From the NCBI GenBank assembly GCA_030145625.1, contig JAQYVF010000002.1:61209-125208 (forward strand): DNA of 64,000 nucleotides, given 5' to 3'. The translations under genes and the position numbers were made by a program. Of the stretch, positions 18,989-28,304 are shown in pieces. The notes beneath the pieces are model-generated. The model did no database searches. It had not been told where the DNA came from and saw only the letters and a list, made by a program, of their open reading frames with translations. The DNA is from Desulfocapsa sp. GTDB lineage: Bacteria > Desulfobacterota > Desulfobulbia > Desulfobulbales > Desulfocapsaceae. Numbering within the stretch: position 1 is the first letter of the stretch; every line of letters starts with the position of its first letter.

Positions 18989-19984
18989 ATGGCACTGTTT
19001 GAAAGTTACGACAGGCGGATCAACCAGATCACCCCTGTTTTAGAAAAGTATGGCATAAAGAACCTGGAAGAGGCCAAAGAGGTCTGTAATGCCTATGGCG
19101 TGGATGTGGCAACAATCGTCAAGGAGATCCAACCCATCTGTTTTGACAACGCCTGCTGGGCCTATACCCTCGGTGCCGCCATTGCTATCAAGAAGGGAGA
19201 AACCAAGGCCGTGGATATCGCCGCCACCCTCGGTGAGGGGCTGCAGGCCTTTTGTATCCCCGGCTCCGTGGCAGACCATCGCCAGGTAGGCATCGGTCAT
19301 GGCAACCTGGCCTCCATGCTCCTGCGTGAAGAGACCAAGTGTTTTGCCTTCATAGCCGGCCACGAGTCCTTTGCCGCAGCAGAAGGCGCCATCGGCATAG
19401 CCAAATCCGCCAACCGGGTGAGAACTGCACCACTGCGAGTCATCCTCAACGGCCTGGGCAAGGATGCGGCCCACATTATCTCCCGCATCAACGGTTTTAC
19501 CCATGTTGAGACCAAATTCAACTATGCAAGTTCCGAACTATCAGTGGTCAAAGAGACCGTTTACTCAACAGGAGACCGTGGCGCGGTGCGCTGTTATGGG
19601 GCTGATGATGTGCGTGAAGGTGTGGCCATTAATCACCTGGAAGGCGTGGATGTCTCCATCACCGGCAACTCAACCAACCCCACCCGCTTCCAGCATCCGG
19701 TGGCCGGAACCTACAAAAAAGAATGTAACCTCCAGGGGAAGCGATACTTTTCCGTGGCCTCAGGCGGTGGTACAGGACGTACCTTGCATCCGGACAACAT
19801 GGGAGCAGGTCCAGCCTCCTACGGCATGACCGATACCATGGGACGCATGCATTCCGATGCCCAATTTGCCGGCTCCTCTTCCGTGCCGGCGCATGTTGAG
19901 ATGATGGGTCTCATAGGCATGGGCAACAATCCCATGGTTGGGGCCTCGGTGTCCGTAGCTGTGGCTCTGGAGCAGGCCAGCTAA
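18989..19984 (+). CDS. GGGtGRT family protein, function unknown
   Basis: 331 residues carrying the diagnostic SGGGTGRTLHPDN motif at about residue 255. Other conserved-looking segments are PICFDNACWAYTLGAAIAIKKG near the start, GSVADHRQVGIGHGNLASML and the Gly-rich NMGAGPASYGMTDTMGRMHSDAQFAGSSS read in two parts. It is a soluble protein without membrane helices. The family is found mainly in anaerobes and is paired with the NifU-like scaffold. The Gly-rich motif suggests nucleotide or phosphate binding but this has not been shown to my knowledge. AAGGAGAG precedes the start. Confidence 0.9.
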   Translation: MALFESYDRRINQITPVLEKYGIKNLEEAKEVCNAYGVDVATIVKEIQPICFDNACWAYTLGAAIAIKKGETKAVDIAATLGEGLQAFCIPGSVADHRQVGIGHGNLASMLLREETKCFAFIAGHESFAAAEGAIGIAKSANRVRTAPLRVILNGLGKDAAHIISRINGFTHVETKFNYASSELSVVKETVYSTGDRGAVRCYGADDVREGVAINHLEGVDVSITGNSTNPTRFQHPVAGTYKKECNLQGKRYFSVASGGGTGRTLHPDNMGAGPASYGMTDTMGRMHSDAQFAGSSSVPAHVEMMGLIGMGNNPMVGASVSVAVALEQAS

Positions 19985-20020
19985 CAAAATAATGTACTGA
20001 GAAAACTACAATAAATAAAA

Positions 20021-20056
20021 AAAGCCGGACATCAACAACATCCGGCTTTTTTTATT
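20021..20056 (+). terminator. Rho-independent terminator after the GGGtGRT operon
   Basis: AAAGCCGGA (20021-20029) pairs with TCCGGCTTT (20041-20049) around an 11-base loop and is followed by a T run. The A run ahead of the stem lets it work for the convergent gene at 20083 too. Confidence 0.92.
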
Positions 20057-20082
20057 TCTTATTATGCAGCTCTACAGTTTAC

Positions 20083-20430
20083 TTACTGATCATTCTCCGG
20101 ATCAACCGGCGTGGGATCAACCGGATCTTGAGAAACGGGTTCCGGGGCAGTGGCATCATGAAGCTTGGCCTTACCATCTTCCCACAACTCTTTACTCTTC
20201 TTTTTGGTGGAATCCCATGCCTCAACAGATTCCTCCTTGGTTGTATCCCAAGCCCTCTTAGAGGAATCAGCAGTGGCGTCACCCACAGCATGGGCAGCAT
20301 CTCCAATTTCATGGCCGGCCTTTTCCCATTTCCCTGGCTCCTCGGGAACAATCGCCTCTTCTGCCTGAATATTTGCGACACTACAGCTTAACCCCAAAAG
20401 CAGAGTCAACGCCAAAATTTTCCTTTTCAT
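20083..20430 (-). CDS. Small exported helical protein, function unknown
   Basis: 115 residues from the ATG preceded by AAGGAGG. Residues 1-23 are a signal peptide ending in IQA. The mature protein has an amphipathic helix with repeated short units (WDTTKEES, WDSTKKKS) and ends in a Pro/Asp-rich tail (DPVDPTPVDPEND). Its ATG overlaps the amidotransferase stop by one base (TGATG), so the two are translationally coupled. No family is recognised. The overall style is similar to the exported protein at 5275-5583. Confidence 0.75.
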   Translation of the reverse strand: MKRKILALTLLLGLSCSVANIQAEEAIVPEEPGKWEKAGHEIGDAAHAVGDATADSSKRAWDTTKEESVEAWDSTKKKSKELWEDGKAKLHDATAPEPVSQDPVDPTPVDPENDQ

Positions 20431-21152
20431 CACAAACCTCCTTCATCTTTTTCTTCTCCTTGCAAAGAGAAGAACTGCTTAAGTAATTGATGCATATTCT
20501 CGTTAATCTCTCCAAATTTATTCCCACAGTTCAGTATCTCTTTTTCACTCTGAATCCAGGGTGCCGCAACCAGCTCCTGACGGCAGTTGTCAATAATCCC
20601 TGCTGCACTATCGCGAGTGGCTTCCAAGTGAAACTGCAGCCCCAGGACATGCTCTTTATACAAAAAGGCCTGGGTAACGCAGGCCTTGCTTGAATACAGT
20701 TGAACCGCATCTTCAGGAAGCGCAAAGGTATCGCCGTGCCAATGAAAAACGGTAATTTTCTCAGGCAAGACAGAGGCCAGAGATGCAGGAACATCGGGAG
20801 TTCGGAGAACAGGAAACCAACCGATCTCTTTTTCCGGGTTTGCACGGACCTCTGCCCCCAAGACATCAGCCAGGAGCTGAGCTCCCAGGCAGATACCAAG
20901 AATCGGTATTCCTCGATCGATAACCGATCGTAAATAGACTTTTTCCCGGTACAGCCAAGGATAAGCCTCATGATCGAAAACTCCCATGGGCCCTCCCATG
21001 ACGATCAATCCGGCAAAGGAATCCAGGGGGGGGAAAAGGTCCCCTGCCCAGAGGCGTGTACAGAACAGGTCATGTCCCTGTCCCACCAACCATTCCTCCA
21101 TGGACCCCAGACCCTCAAAAGGGACATGTTGCAGCCAGTGAATTGTTGCCAT
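20430..21152 (-). CDS. Class I glutamine amidotransferase-like protein
   Basis: 240 residues of the stand-alone GMP-synthase-like amidotransferase group. The nucleophile is in ILGICLGAQLLADVLGAE, the catalytic His in VLGLQFHLEAT, with a Glu two residues on. The N-terminal GLIVMGGPMGVFD segment is typical. It would hydrolyse glutamine or a gamma-glutamyl amide; the acceptor is unknown because there is no synthetase domain. It follows the amino acid ABC transporter on the same strand (80-base gap), which fits handling of imported glutamine or gamma-glutamyl compounds, but that is inference. Confidence 0.88.
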   Translation of the reverse strand: MATIHWLQHVPFEGLGSMEEWLVGQGHDLFCTRLWAGDLFPPLDSFAGLIVMGGPMGVFDHEAYPWLYREKVYLRSVIDRGIPILGICLGAQLLADVLGAEVRANPEKEIGWFPVLRTPDVPASLASVLPEKITVFHWHGDTFALPEDAVQLYSSKACVTQAFLYKEHVLGLQFHLEATRDSAAGIIDNCRQELVAAPWIQSEKEILNCGNKFGEINENMHQLLKQFFSLQGEEKDEGGL

Positions 21153-21232
21153 CTTTTTCTAATCAAATATTTAAAAATCAGGATGAACAAGAGGGCACAT
21201 ACTTGATGCTCACACCTCTACTCCAGCACCTC

Positions 21233-21997
21233 TTAAAGAATCTGACTCAGGAAGAGCTTGGTTCTGTCAGATTGAGGATTATCGAAAAACTCATTGGGCT
21301 CATTTTCTTCTATAATCTCACCTGCATCCATAAACAAGACCCGATTAGCAACGGTCTTGGCAAAACCCATCTCATGGGTGACGCAGAGCATGGTCATGCC
21401 CTCATGGGCCAGATCAACCATGACATCCAAAACCTCTTTGATCATCTCCGGATCCAGGGCAGAGGTGGGTTCATCAAAGAGCATAATGGAAGGATTCATA
21501 CATAAGCTTCTGGCAATGGCCACACGCTGCTGCTGCCCACCTGAGAGTTGACCGGGAAACTTTTTGGCCTGATCGGCGATCTGCACCCGCTCAAGAAGGC
21601 GAATCGCCGTTGCCTCGGCATCTCTACGTGATTTTTTCTGCACCCAGATCGGTGCCAGGCAGCAGTTCTCCATGACCGTCAGATGAGGAAACAGATTAAA
21701 CTGCTGAAAGACCATGCCGATATCGCGGCGTACCCGGTCAATATGTTTAAGATCGTCATCCAGGGTAATCCCGGAAACAATGATATCTCCCTTCTGATGC
21801 TCCTCCAGGCGGTTCATACAGCGAATCAAGGTAGACTTTCCACAGCCTGAAGGGCCACAGATAATGATACGTTCACCTTTATATACCTTGAGGTTGATGT
21901 CTTTCAAGACGTGAAAATCGCCATACCACTTGTTAACATTACGCAACTCCACCATCACCTCAGCTGAAACGTTCTGTTGCGTCTGTGTTTCTGTCAT
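21233..21997 (-). CDS. aapP: General L-amino acid ABC transporter, ATP-binding protein
   Basis: 254 residues with every ABC motif: Walker [10 protein letters not shown], signature LSGGQQQR, Walker [15 protein letters not shown] and the switch His in CVTHEMGF. It belongs to the polar amino acid group (GlnQ/AapP). It closes the leftward operon aapJ-aapQ-aapM-aapP, separated from aapM by 121 bases. ATP hydrolysis at the cytoplasmic face drives uptake by the two permeases. Confidence 0.94.
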   Translation of the reverse strand: MTETQTQQNVSAEVMVELRNVNKWYGDFHVLKDINLKVYKGERIIICGPSGCGKSTLIRCMNRLEEHQKGDIIVSGITLDDDLKHIDRVRRDIGMVFQQFNLFPHLTVMENCCLAPIWVQKKSRRDAEATAIRLLERVQIADQAKKFPGQLSGGQQQRVAIARSLCMNPSIMLFDEPTSALDPEMIKEVLDVMVDLAHEGMTMLCVTHEMGFAKTVANRVLFMDAGEIIEENEPNEFFDNPQSDRTKLFLSQIL

Positions 21998-22118
21998 AGC
22001 TTATCCATTCAAGCAAATTTTATAATTTAGTTCCGTAGTAGAAGCCCAAACGTTCAGACGCCAGCCACTTTTTTTCTCAGAGAGGCAGGCATCTATCGCC
22101 CCAAAAACCTAAGAACTA

Positions 22119-23219
22119 TCAGGCATGTCCCGTGTGAAGTTTCCTTTCCAGATACTGCGAATAACGAGACATGGAGAAACAGGAAACCCAGTAAATAGCA
22201 GCCACAAAAACATACCCTTCCACAGAATAACCGATCCACTTGGCATCGGCAAAGGCTGATTGAACAACGGCCAGCAAATCAAAGAGGCCAATGATCAAGA
22301 CCAGGGTCGTATCCTTGAAGAGGGCAATAAAGGTATTGACGATCCCGGGAATTACCAGTTTCAGGGCCTGGGGCAGAATGATAAAAAACATGGACTTCCA
22401 GTAGGAGAGTCCGAGTGCCTCAGCAGCCTCATACTGACCCTTGGGTATTGCCTGCAGACCACCACGCACCACTTCGGCCATATAGGCTGATTGAAAAAAG
22501 ATTATACCGATCAGAGCCCGCAACAGTTTATCAATCTGTAAATTTTCCGGCATGAATATCGGCAGCATTACCGAAGACATAAAGAGTACGGTAATAAGCG
22601 GCACCCCTCGCCAGAATTCAATAAACACCACGGATAGAGACTTGGCAATGGGCATAGAAGAGCGCCTTCCCAAGGCCAGAATAATACCGATGGGCAGGGC
22701 ACAGAACATCCCGATGGTTGCCAGGATCAGGGTCAACATCAACCCACCCCACTTATAGGTTTCCACCACGGGAAGACCGAAGGCTCCTCCGTAAAAAAGG
22801 AAATAGGCAATTACCGGATAACAGAAGATGGTAAATATCCCTACCAAGCCCTTTTTCGGAGTCCTCTCAATAAGCAACCAGGCCACAAGAGCGCCCACAA
22901 GGGAAAAGGCCACCACAACCCGCCAATATTCCGAAGGGGGATAAAAACCAAACATAAACTGTTGGAAACGAACCGTTACAAAAACCCAGCAGGCCCCCTC
23001 ACCGGAACAGGCATCTCGCGAAGTCCCCACCCAGTCTGCCTGAAACAGGGCCCAGTCAATTGTCGGTGGTATTGTTCGAAAGAGTATATACAGCCCAATG
23101 AGGGTAAAGATGGAGTTAGCCGGAGAAGAAAAAAGATTTTTACGCATCCAGCCCAAAACACCCACGGAATTGGACGGCGGTGGCAGTGCCGGACTTGGGG
23201 TCGTTATATATACAGCCAT
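22119..23219 (-). CDS. aapM: General L-amino acid ABC transporter permease
   Basis: 366 residues with an N-terminal helix, a long extracytoplasmic insert (about residues 55-105), and the C-terminal His/Glu/Gln/Arg permease core. The EAA loop reads EAAEALGLSYWKSMFFIILP, which contacts the ATPase. The ordering and the size excess over simple HisM-type permeases are those of AapM/BztC. Its start lies four bases beyond the aapQ stop, so the two are coupled. Confidence 0.93.
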   Translation of the reverse strand: MAVYITTPSPALPPPSNSVGVLGWMRKNLFSSPANSIFTLIGLYILFRTIPPTIDWALFQADWVGTSRDACSGEGACWVFVTVRFQQFMFGFYPPSEYWRVVVAFSLVGALVAWLLIERTPKKGLVGIFTIFCYPVIAYFLFYGGAFGLPVVETYKWGGLMLTLILATIGMFCALPIGIILALGRRSSMPIAKSLSVVFIEFWRGVPLITVLFMSSVMLPIFMPENLQIDKLLRALIGIIFFQSAYMAEVVRGGLQAIPKGQYEAAEALGLSYWKSMFFIILPQALKLVIPGIVNTFIALFKDTTLVLIIGLFDLLAVVQSAFADAKWIGYSVEGYVFVAAIYWVSCFSMSRYSQYLERKLHTGHA

Positions 23220-23223
23220 TTTA

Positions 23224-24393
23224 TTACCTCTCCACCAACATCATCTTCTTATTGTACCAGTTCATAAATGCGGAAATAGACAAGCTTAAAAAGAGATAGA
23301 CCCCCATGGTCATAGCAATCACCTCAATGGCCTGTCCGGTCTGATTCAGAGTTGTTCCGGCAAAAACCGCCACCAAATCAGGATACCCAATGGCCGTGGC
23401 CAGGGACGAGTTTTTCACCAGATTCAGGTACTGGCTGGTCAACTGCGGGATGATAACTCGCATGGCCTGAGGAATAACGACCAGTTTCAGGATACGGTTC
23501 TTATGCAGTCCCAATGCTGAGGCTGCCTCAGTTTGTCCTGAATTCACCGCCATGATCCCGGAGCGCACAACTTCCGCAATAAAGGCACCGGTATAGATGG
23601 AAAGTGCAGTGAGCAGAGCGGTAAACTCGGGAATGATAGTGATCCCGCCACGGAAATTAAAACCCTTCAGGGCCGGAACATTCCAGCTTAGGGAAGCATC
23701 AGCCAGGAAAAAAACGATTGTCGGCAGACCAAAGATCAGCCCAGCACCCACGGTCATGGTCTTAAACTGTTTCCCGGTCTGCTCCTGACGCAATTTGGCC
23801 CAGCGGCTGATAAACAGGGTCGTAACAATGGCAAGGCCAAGGGCCCAGAACACAAAATTAAACCCTGGACCGAATATCGGTTCAGGGAGATAAAGGCCTC
23901 TGATGTTCAGAAAAATCACATCACCTGCCGACCAGCTCTGCTTAGGAGCAGGAAGAGTACGAAGGACAGCAAAATACCAGAAAAACATCTGTAGCAGAAG
24001 TGGAATATTCCGAAATATTTCGATATAGACCATGGCCAATTTAGCAATCAGCCAGTTATTTGACAAACGGGCAACACCAACAACGACTCCGATAATTGTG
24101 GCAAAGACTATACCAACAGCAGAGACAAGCAGGGTGTTCAGAAGGCCAACCAAAAAGGTACGGCCAAAGGTGTAGGTTTCATCAAAAGGAATCAGATGCT
24201 GAATAATCCCAAAACCTGAGACCTGAGAGAGAAAACCAAAACCTGTCGAGATGCCTCTGCGCTCCAAGTTTGTAAGGGTATTGCTTCCAATAAACCAAAA
24301 GAAGCCGACAAGCAATGCCACCAGCAGGACCTGAAAGAACAGGGATCTGTGCTGGGCATTATTCCACCAGAACTGTTTTTTTGAATTGGACAT
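23224..24393 (-). CDS. aapQ: General L-amino acid ABC transporter permease
   Basis: 389 residues if the ATG giving MSNSKKQFWWN is used; a GTG 17 codons earlier has a nearby GGGAG and is possible, but would add a hydrophobic lead. The EAA loop is TEAASALGLHKNRILKLVVI. As in AapQ/BztB, about 200 residues separate the first helices from the conserved C-terminal core. It pairs with AapM to form the channel. A transcription terminator-like hairpin lies between the binding-protein gene and this gene. Confidence 0.92.
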   Translation of the reverse strand: MSNSKKQFWWNNAQHRSLFFQVLLVALLVGFFWFIGSNTLTNLERRGISTGFGFLSQVSGFGIIQHLIPFDETYTFGRTFLVGLLNTLLVSAVGIVFATIIGVVVGVARLSNNWLIAKLAMVYIEIFRNIPLLLQMFFWYFAVLRTLPAPKQSWSAGDVIFLNIRGLYLPEPIFGPGFNFVFWALGLAIVTTLFISRWAKLRQEQTGKQFKTMTVGAGLIFGLPTIVFFLADASLSWNVPALKGFNFRGGITIIPEFTALLTALSIYTGAFIAEVVRSGIMAVNSGQTEAASALGLHKNRILKLVVIPQAMRVIIPQLTSQYLNLVKNSSLATAIGYPDLVAVFAGTTLNQTGQAIEVIAMTMGVYLFLSLSISAFMNWYNKKMMLVER

Positions 24394-24616
24394 AGATATA
24401 GTTACTACGCAAGAAATAAAGAGAAGAGTAGACCAGCGTCCCACTCTCCCACCTTCACCTGATCAATCCGGTTCGCTCAACGGGCTACAGACTGATAGGA
24501 GCTACGGAGCCTTTGCTCCGCTTCATTTATCCGACAAACCTGCACCACTGCTAAACTCTGACAGGACACTGGTTAACAAGATCCATGGTATCTCGACAAA
24601 CCTTATTACAAAATGA

Positions 24617-24653
24617 AAAAGGGACGCTTTCCTGAGAAAACGTCCCTTTTTCA
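24617..24653 (-). terminator. Attenuating terminator between aapJ and aapQ
   Basis: AAAAGGGACG (24617-24626) pairs with CGTCCCTTTT (24641-24650), with T runs on both strands. It lies just after the binding-protein stop. Such partial terminators let the periplasmic binding protein be made in excess over the membrane parts. A second small hairpin (CGGAGC/GCTCCG) sits at 24505-24520 in the same gap. Confidence 0.85.
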
Positions 24654-24666
24654 GCTTAGAGCTAAA

Positions 24667-25686
24667 TTAGCGGAGGGGAGGTGCATACATAATGCCGCCC
24701 TTGCTCCAAAGTGCATTCAAGCCACGCTCGATCTGCAAAGGAGAGCCTTTACCAACGTTACGCTCAAAGATCTCGCCATAGTTCCCAACCTGTTTAATAA
24801 TCTGATAGGCCCAGTCATCGTTCAACCCCAGACCCTTTCCACCAATACCATCCACCCCAAGCAGTCTGCGGACTCCTGGATTCTTACTCTTTTTCATCTC
24901 ATCAACATTGGCCTGGGTTACACCCATTTCTTCGGCCTCAATCATAGCGTTTAAAGCCCACTTTACGATGTTAAACCAAGCATCATCACCCTGGCGAACA
25001 ACAGGGCCCAAGGGTTCCTTGGAGATAACCTCAGGAAGAACAATAGCATCTGCAGGTTTACTCAAATGAGTACGCAGCCCGTAAAGCTGAGACTGGTCGG
25101 AGGTCAGAACGTCACAGCGACCGTTATCAAAAGCCTTGGCTGTGGCATCATGGGTATCAAAGACAACGGGTTTATACTCCATTTTCTTTTCTTTGAAATA
25201 ATCGGCCAAATTCAACTCAGTGGTGGTTCCGCCCTGAATACAAACCGCTGCCCCATCAAGCTCCAAGGCTGATTTGACACCCAGTTTTTTTGAAACCAGA
25301 AAACCCTGTCCGTCATAGTAGTTGACACCGGTAAAATTCAGACCCAGGGAAGAGTCACGAGTAAGAGTCCAGGTGGTACCACGCACCAGGGCATCAATTT
25401 CACCGGACTGCAGGGCAGTAAAACGCTCTTTGGCATTCAAGGGAACATATTTAATCTTAGTAGCATCACCCAAGGTTGCAGCGGCAATGGCCTTACAGAC
25501 ATCAACGTCAAGACCGGTCCAGGTTCCTTTTTCATCCGGATTGGAAAATCCAGGAAGCCCAGTGGAAACCCCGCACTGCAGATATCCACGTTTTTGCACC
25601 TCATCTTTCGTAGATGCCTGCGCAAGCCCGGCAGAGATAAAAAGAGCCACAACTACAGCCACGATGGACCAAGTAATCTTTCTCAT
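24667..25686 (-). CDS. aapJ: General L-amino acid ABC transporter, periplasmic binding protein
   Basis: 339 residues. A signal peptide with AQA cleavage ends near residue 24. The mature protein shows the family 3 solute-binding fold: YLQCGVSTGLPGFSNPD, TGLDVDVCKAIAAATLGD, and the AapJ-specific C-terminal stretch LLGVDGIGGKGLGLNDDWAY. It captures polar L-amino acids in the periplasm. It is the first gene of the operon; the promoter must lie in the 203-base gap before the divergent kinase gene. Confidence 0.95.
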   Translation of the reverse strand: MRKITWSIVAVVVALFISAGLAQASTKDEVQKRGYLQCGVSTGLPGFSNPDEKGTWTGLDVDVCKAIAAATLGDATKIKYVPLNAKERFTALQSGEIDALVRGTTWTLTRDSSLGLNFTGVNYYDGQGFLVSKKLGVKSALELDGAAVCIQGGTTTELNLADYFKEKKMEYKPVVFDTHDATAKAFDNGRCDVLTSDQSQLYGLRTHLSKPADAIVLPEVISKEPLGPVVRQGDDAWFNIVKWALNAMIEAEEMGVTQANVDEMKKSKNPGVRRLLGVDGIGGKGLGLNDDWAYQIIKQVGNYGEIFERNVGKGSPLQIERGLNALWSKGGIMYAPPLR

Positions 25687-25889
25687 TTACTACACCCCTG
25701 TTAAAATTTAAAATATCAAGAAGTTACAAGAAACGCCTAACTACAAAAACCTTACAATAATCAAAAGTGTACCAATCGCTCCCAATAATGTCTATCAAAA
25801 GATTTAAAAAAGCTGGACTCAATTGAGCGCTCCAACTCTCCCCACCTCTTTTTAAGTGCTTTTTGGCAGTTTCATGTTAAAATTCAGCC

Positions 25890-27833
25890 ATGTCAATCTC
25901 TTCTTCCCATACCGTTCTCGTAGTTGATGACAATCTGGTCAATCTGAATCAACTCACGAACATTCTTCAGGGAGTCGATTACACTGTTATTGCTGCGAGC
26001 AGTGCAGAAGGTGCGCTGGAATTGATCCGGACACGATCACCAGATATCATCCTCCTTGATGTAATGATGCCCGACATGGATGGCTTTTCTCTCTGCCGCA
26101 GACTAAAACAGGACGAAAGGTTCTCCGATATCCCTGTAATTTTTCTCACATCACTCTCTCGGAAAGCAGACATCGTGGAAGGTTTCAATGCCGGCGGTCA
26201 CGACTATATCGTCAAACCCTTTAACCGGCAGGAACTCCTGGCCCGAGTTCGCAACCACATCCACCTCTACGACATGCTTCTGGAAAATAAACGTCTCATC
26301 AGACTCTCCGAAGATGCCAGCCGTTCCAAGAGTGAATTTCTTGCCTCCATGAGTCATGAAATCCGGACACCACTCAATTCCATCATCGGCATGGCGGAAG
26401 TGCTTGCTGAAACCCCTCTTTCCGACGAACAACGAAACTATGTCGGCATTTTTCGCTCTGCCGGGGAAAGTCTTCTGGAAATTATCAATGACATTCTCGA
26501 TCTCTCTAAGATTGAGGCGGGGCAAACTGAACTGGAATCCATTGATTTCCATCTGCCCGCGCTCCTGAACTCTGTGGTCTCCATCCTCTCGGTGCGGGCA
26601 GCAGAACAGAACAGTCGCATCGCCACCCATATCCACCCCGATGTCCCCCACGCCATCAGCAGCGACCCCACTCGCCTCCGCCAGATACTGATCAATCTCG
26701 TGGGTAATGCAGTCAAATTTACGGAAAACGGTTCGGTTGAAATCACTGTCGAGAGCAGTGCCATGAATACACTCCTCTTCTCCATCAAAGACAACGGGAT
26801 AGGTATTCCGAAGGATAAGCAAAAGATCATTTTTGAAAGCTTTACCCAAGCCGACTCCCTGACGACCAGGAAATATGGGGGTACCGGCCTGGGACTCACT
26901 ATCTGTCAGAAATTAGTTAAAATCATGGGTGGTCGTATCTGGTTGGAAAGTACACCCGGCAAGGGATCGATTTTCTTCTTCACCAGCCGTTTTAACCCGG
27001 CAACCAGTTCCCCGCTACCGGTCCCTGCCGAACCGGTCCCTCCTGCAAGCTGCAGAATTCTGAAGCCCGCTCGTATTCTTCTCGTGGATGACAACGAAGA
27101 TAATCGCAATCTCCTTTGCCTCTATCTGCGCAACACTCCTTTCACCATCGACACGGCCAGCAATGGCAAAGAAGCAGTCAAGGCCTTTTGCAACACACCA
27201 TACGACCTTATCTTTATGGATATTGAGATGCCGATTATGGACGGCTACGAGGCGACCAAACAACTCAGAAAATGGGAACGCGACCAGAACCATAAGGCCA
27301 CCCCTATTATTGCCCTCACCGCCCATGCTTTTATTCGGTTTCGAAAAAAATGTCTGGATTCCGGCTGCACTGACTATCTAACCAAACCGGTACGCAAGAA
27401 CACTTTACTGCAAACCATTTCCCAGCACCTTAATTTCCAGGAAAGCGACAAAAAGAAAGATAAAGAAGAATATGTCGATTCCATGTCTTTGCCGGCAACC
27501 ACCAGAGAAAATGCAAAGATTACTCTCGACAAAAAACTCAAAAAACTCATTCCCCGCTTCCTGAAAAACAAACGAGAAGATGCAATACGCATGCTGGAAA
27601 CCATCAAGAGTAACAATTTTGAGGAATTACAGAAGCAGGCCCATACCGTAAAGGGAACCTCCTGGATGTATGGATTCAAAGAACTTGGAGACACCTGCCT
27701 CGAACTCGAACAGGCAGCCAGGGACTCCGACCTGGAACTGGCACAACAACTTGCTTCTAGAATCAGCAACTATTTGAATACAGTTGAAATAGAATACAGC
27801 TCCCCAGACACAAAAAAGAGTGACAAACTATGA
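25890..27833 (+). CDS. Hybrid sensor kinase: REC-HisKA-HATPase-REC-Hpt
   Basis: 647 residues carrying a complete phosphorelay in one soluble chain. A first receiver (about 8-125, Asp57 in [13 protein letters not shown]) is followed by HisKA ([15 protein letters not shown], His near 154), HATPase ([20 protein letters not shown]), a second receiver (about 395-510, [11 protein letters not shown]) and a C-terminal Hpt domain ([15 protein letters not shown]). No membrane helix or sensor domain is present, so input probably comes through the N-terminal receiver. A lone receiver follows 79 bases later and is the likely output. Confidence 0.93.
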   Translation: MSISSSHTVLVVDDNLVNLNQLTNILQGVDYTVIAASSAEGALELIRTRSPDIILLDVMMPDMDGFSLCRRLKQDERFSDIPVIFLTSLSRKADIVEGFNAGGHDYIVKPFNRQELLARVRNHIHLYDMLLENKRLIRLSEDASRSKSEFLASMSHEIRTPLNSIIGMAEVLAETPLSDEQRNYVGIFRSAGESLLEIINDILDLSKIEAGQTELESIDFHLPALLNSVVSILSVRAAEQNSRIATHIHPDVPHAISSDPTRLRQILINLVGNAVKFTENGSVEITVESSAMNTLLFSIKDNGIGIPKDKQKIIFESFTQADSLTTRKYGGTGLGLTICQKLVKIMGGRIWLESTPGKGSIFFFTSRFNPATSSPLPVPAEPVPPASCRILKPARILLVDDNEDNRNLLCLYLRNTPFTIDTASNGKEAVKAFCNTPYDLIFMDIEMPIMDGYEATKQLRKWERDQNHKATPIIALTAHAFIRFRKKCLDSGCTDYLTKPVRKNTLLQTISQHLNFQESDKKKDKEEYVDSMSLPATTRENAKITLDKKLKKLIPRFLKNKREDAIRMLETIKSNNFEELQKQAHTVKGTSWMYGFKELGDTCLELEQAARDSDLELAQQLASRISNYLNTVEIEYSSPDTKKSDKL

Positions 27834-27912
27834 TCTTTTCTTTTCCATTTTCAATAACATACTGATAGAATAAGAAAACTTTATTTCATCCTGACCAAAA
27901 GGAGACTCAGCC

Positions 27913-28293
27913 ATGGGGCAGCAAACCCGTATTGTTCTGATCGACGATGACCCGGACGCCTGTGAACTGCTGAAAATGCAGCTTGAAGATACCGGACGAA
28001 TGGGTGTCACTTACACCACCAACAGCGACGAGGCCCTAGCCATAATTCGAAAGGAACTACCGGATCTTGCCATTCTCGACATCAACATGCCCGGCATCCA
28101 TGGCGTTGAAATTGGCTCCACTTTAGCTGCAGAACCGATAACATCTGCCATCCCCATCCTTTACCTGTCCGGCATGGTCACCCCCAATGAGGCAAAAGAC
28201 CTGGGCAAAGGACAAGGCGAATCTCTTCTGATTTCTAAAGGATCTCCTGTGGAAGAACTCATCGCTGCCATTGACAGCCTTACTGCCCCCTGA
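27913..28293 (+). CDS. Single-domain response regulator
   Basis: 126 residues, all receiver domain: acidic pocket IDDDPDA, phospho-acceptor in LAILDINMPGIHG, and a switch region with YLSGM. The conserved Lys near the C-terminus is in SKGSP. AAAGGAG precedes the ATG. Without an output domain it probably relays phosphate or binds a partner; the hybrid kinase immediately upstream is the likely donor. Confidence 0.92.
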   Translation: MGQQTRIVLIDDDPDACELLKMQLEDTGRMGVTYTTNSDEALAIIRKELPDLAILDINMPGIHGVEIGSTLAAEPITSAIPILYLSGMVTPNEAKDLGKGQGESLLISKGSPVEELIAAIDSLTAP

Positions 28294-28304
28294 GTCTTGC
28301 CCTT

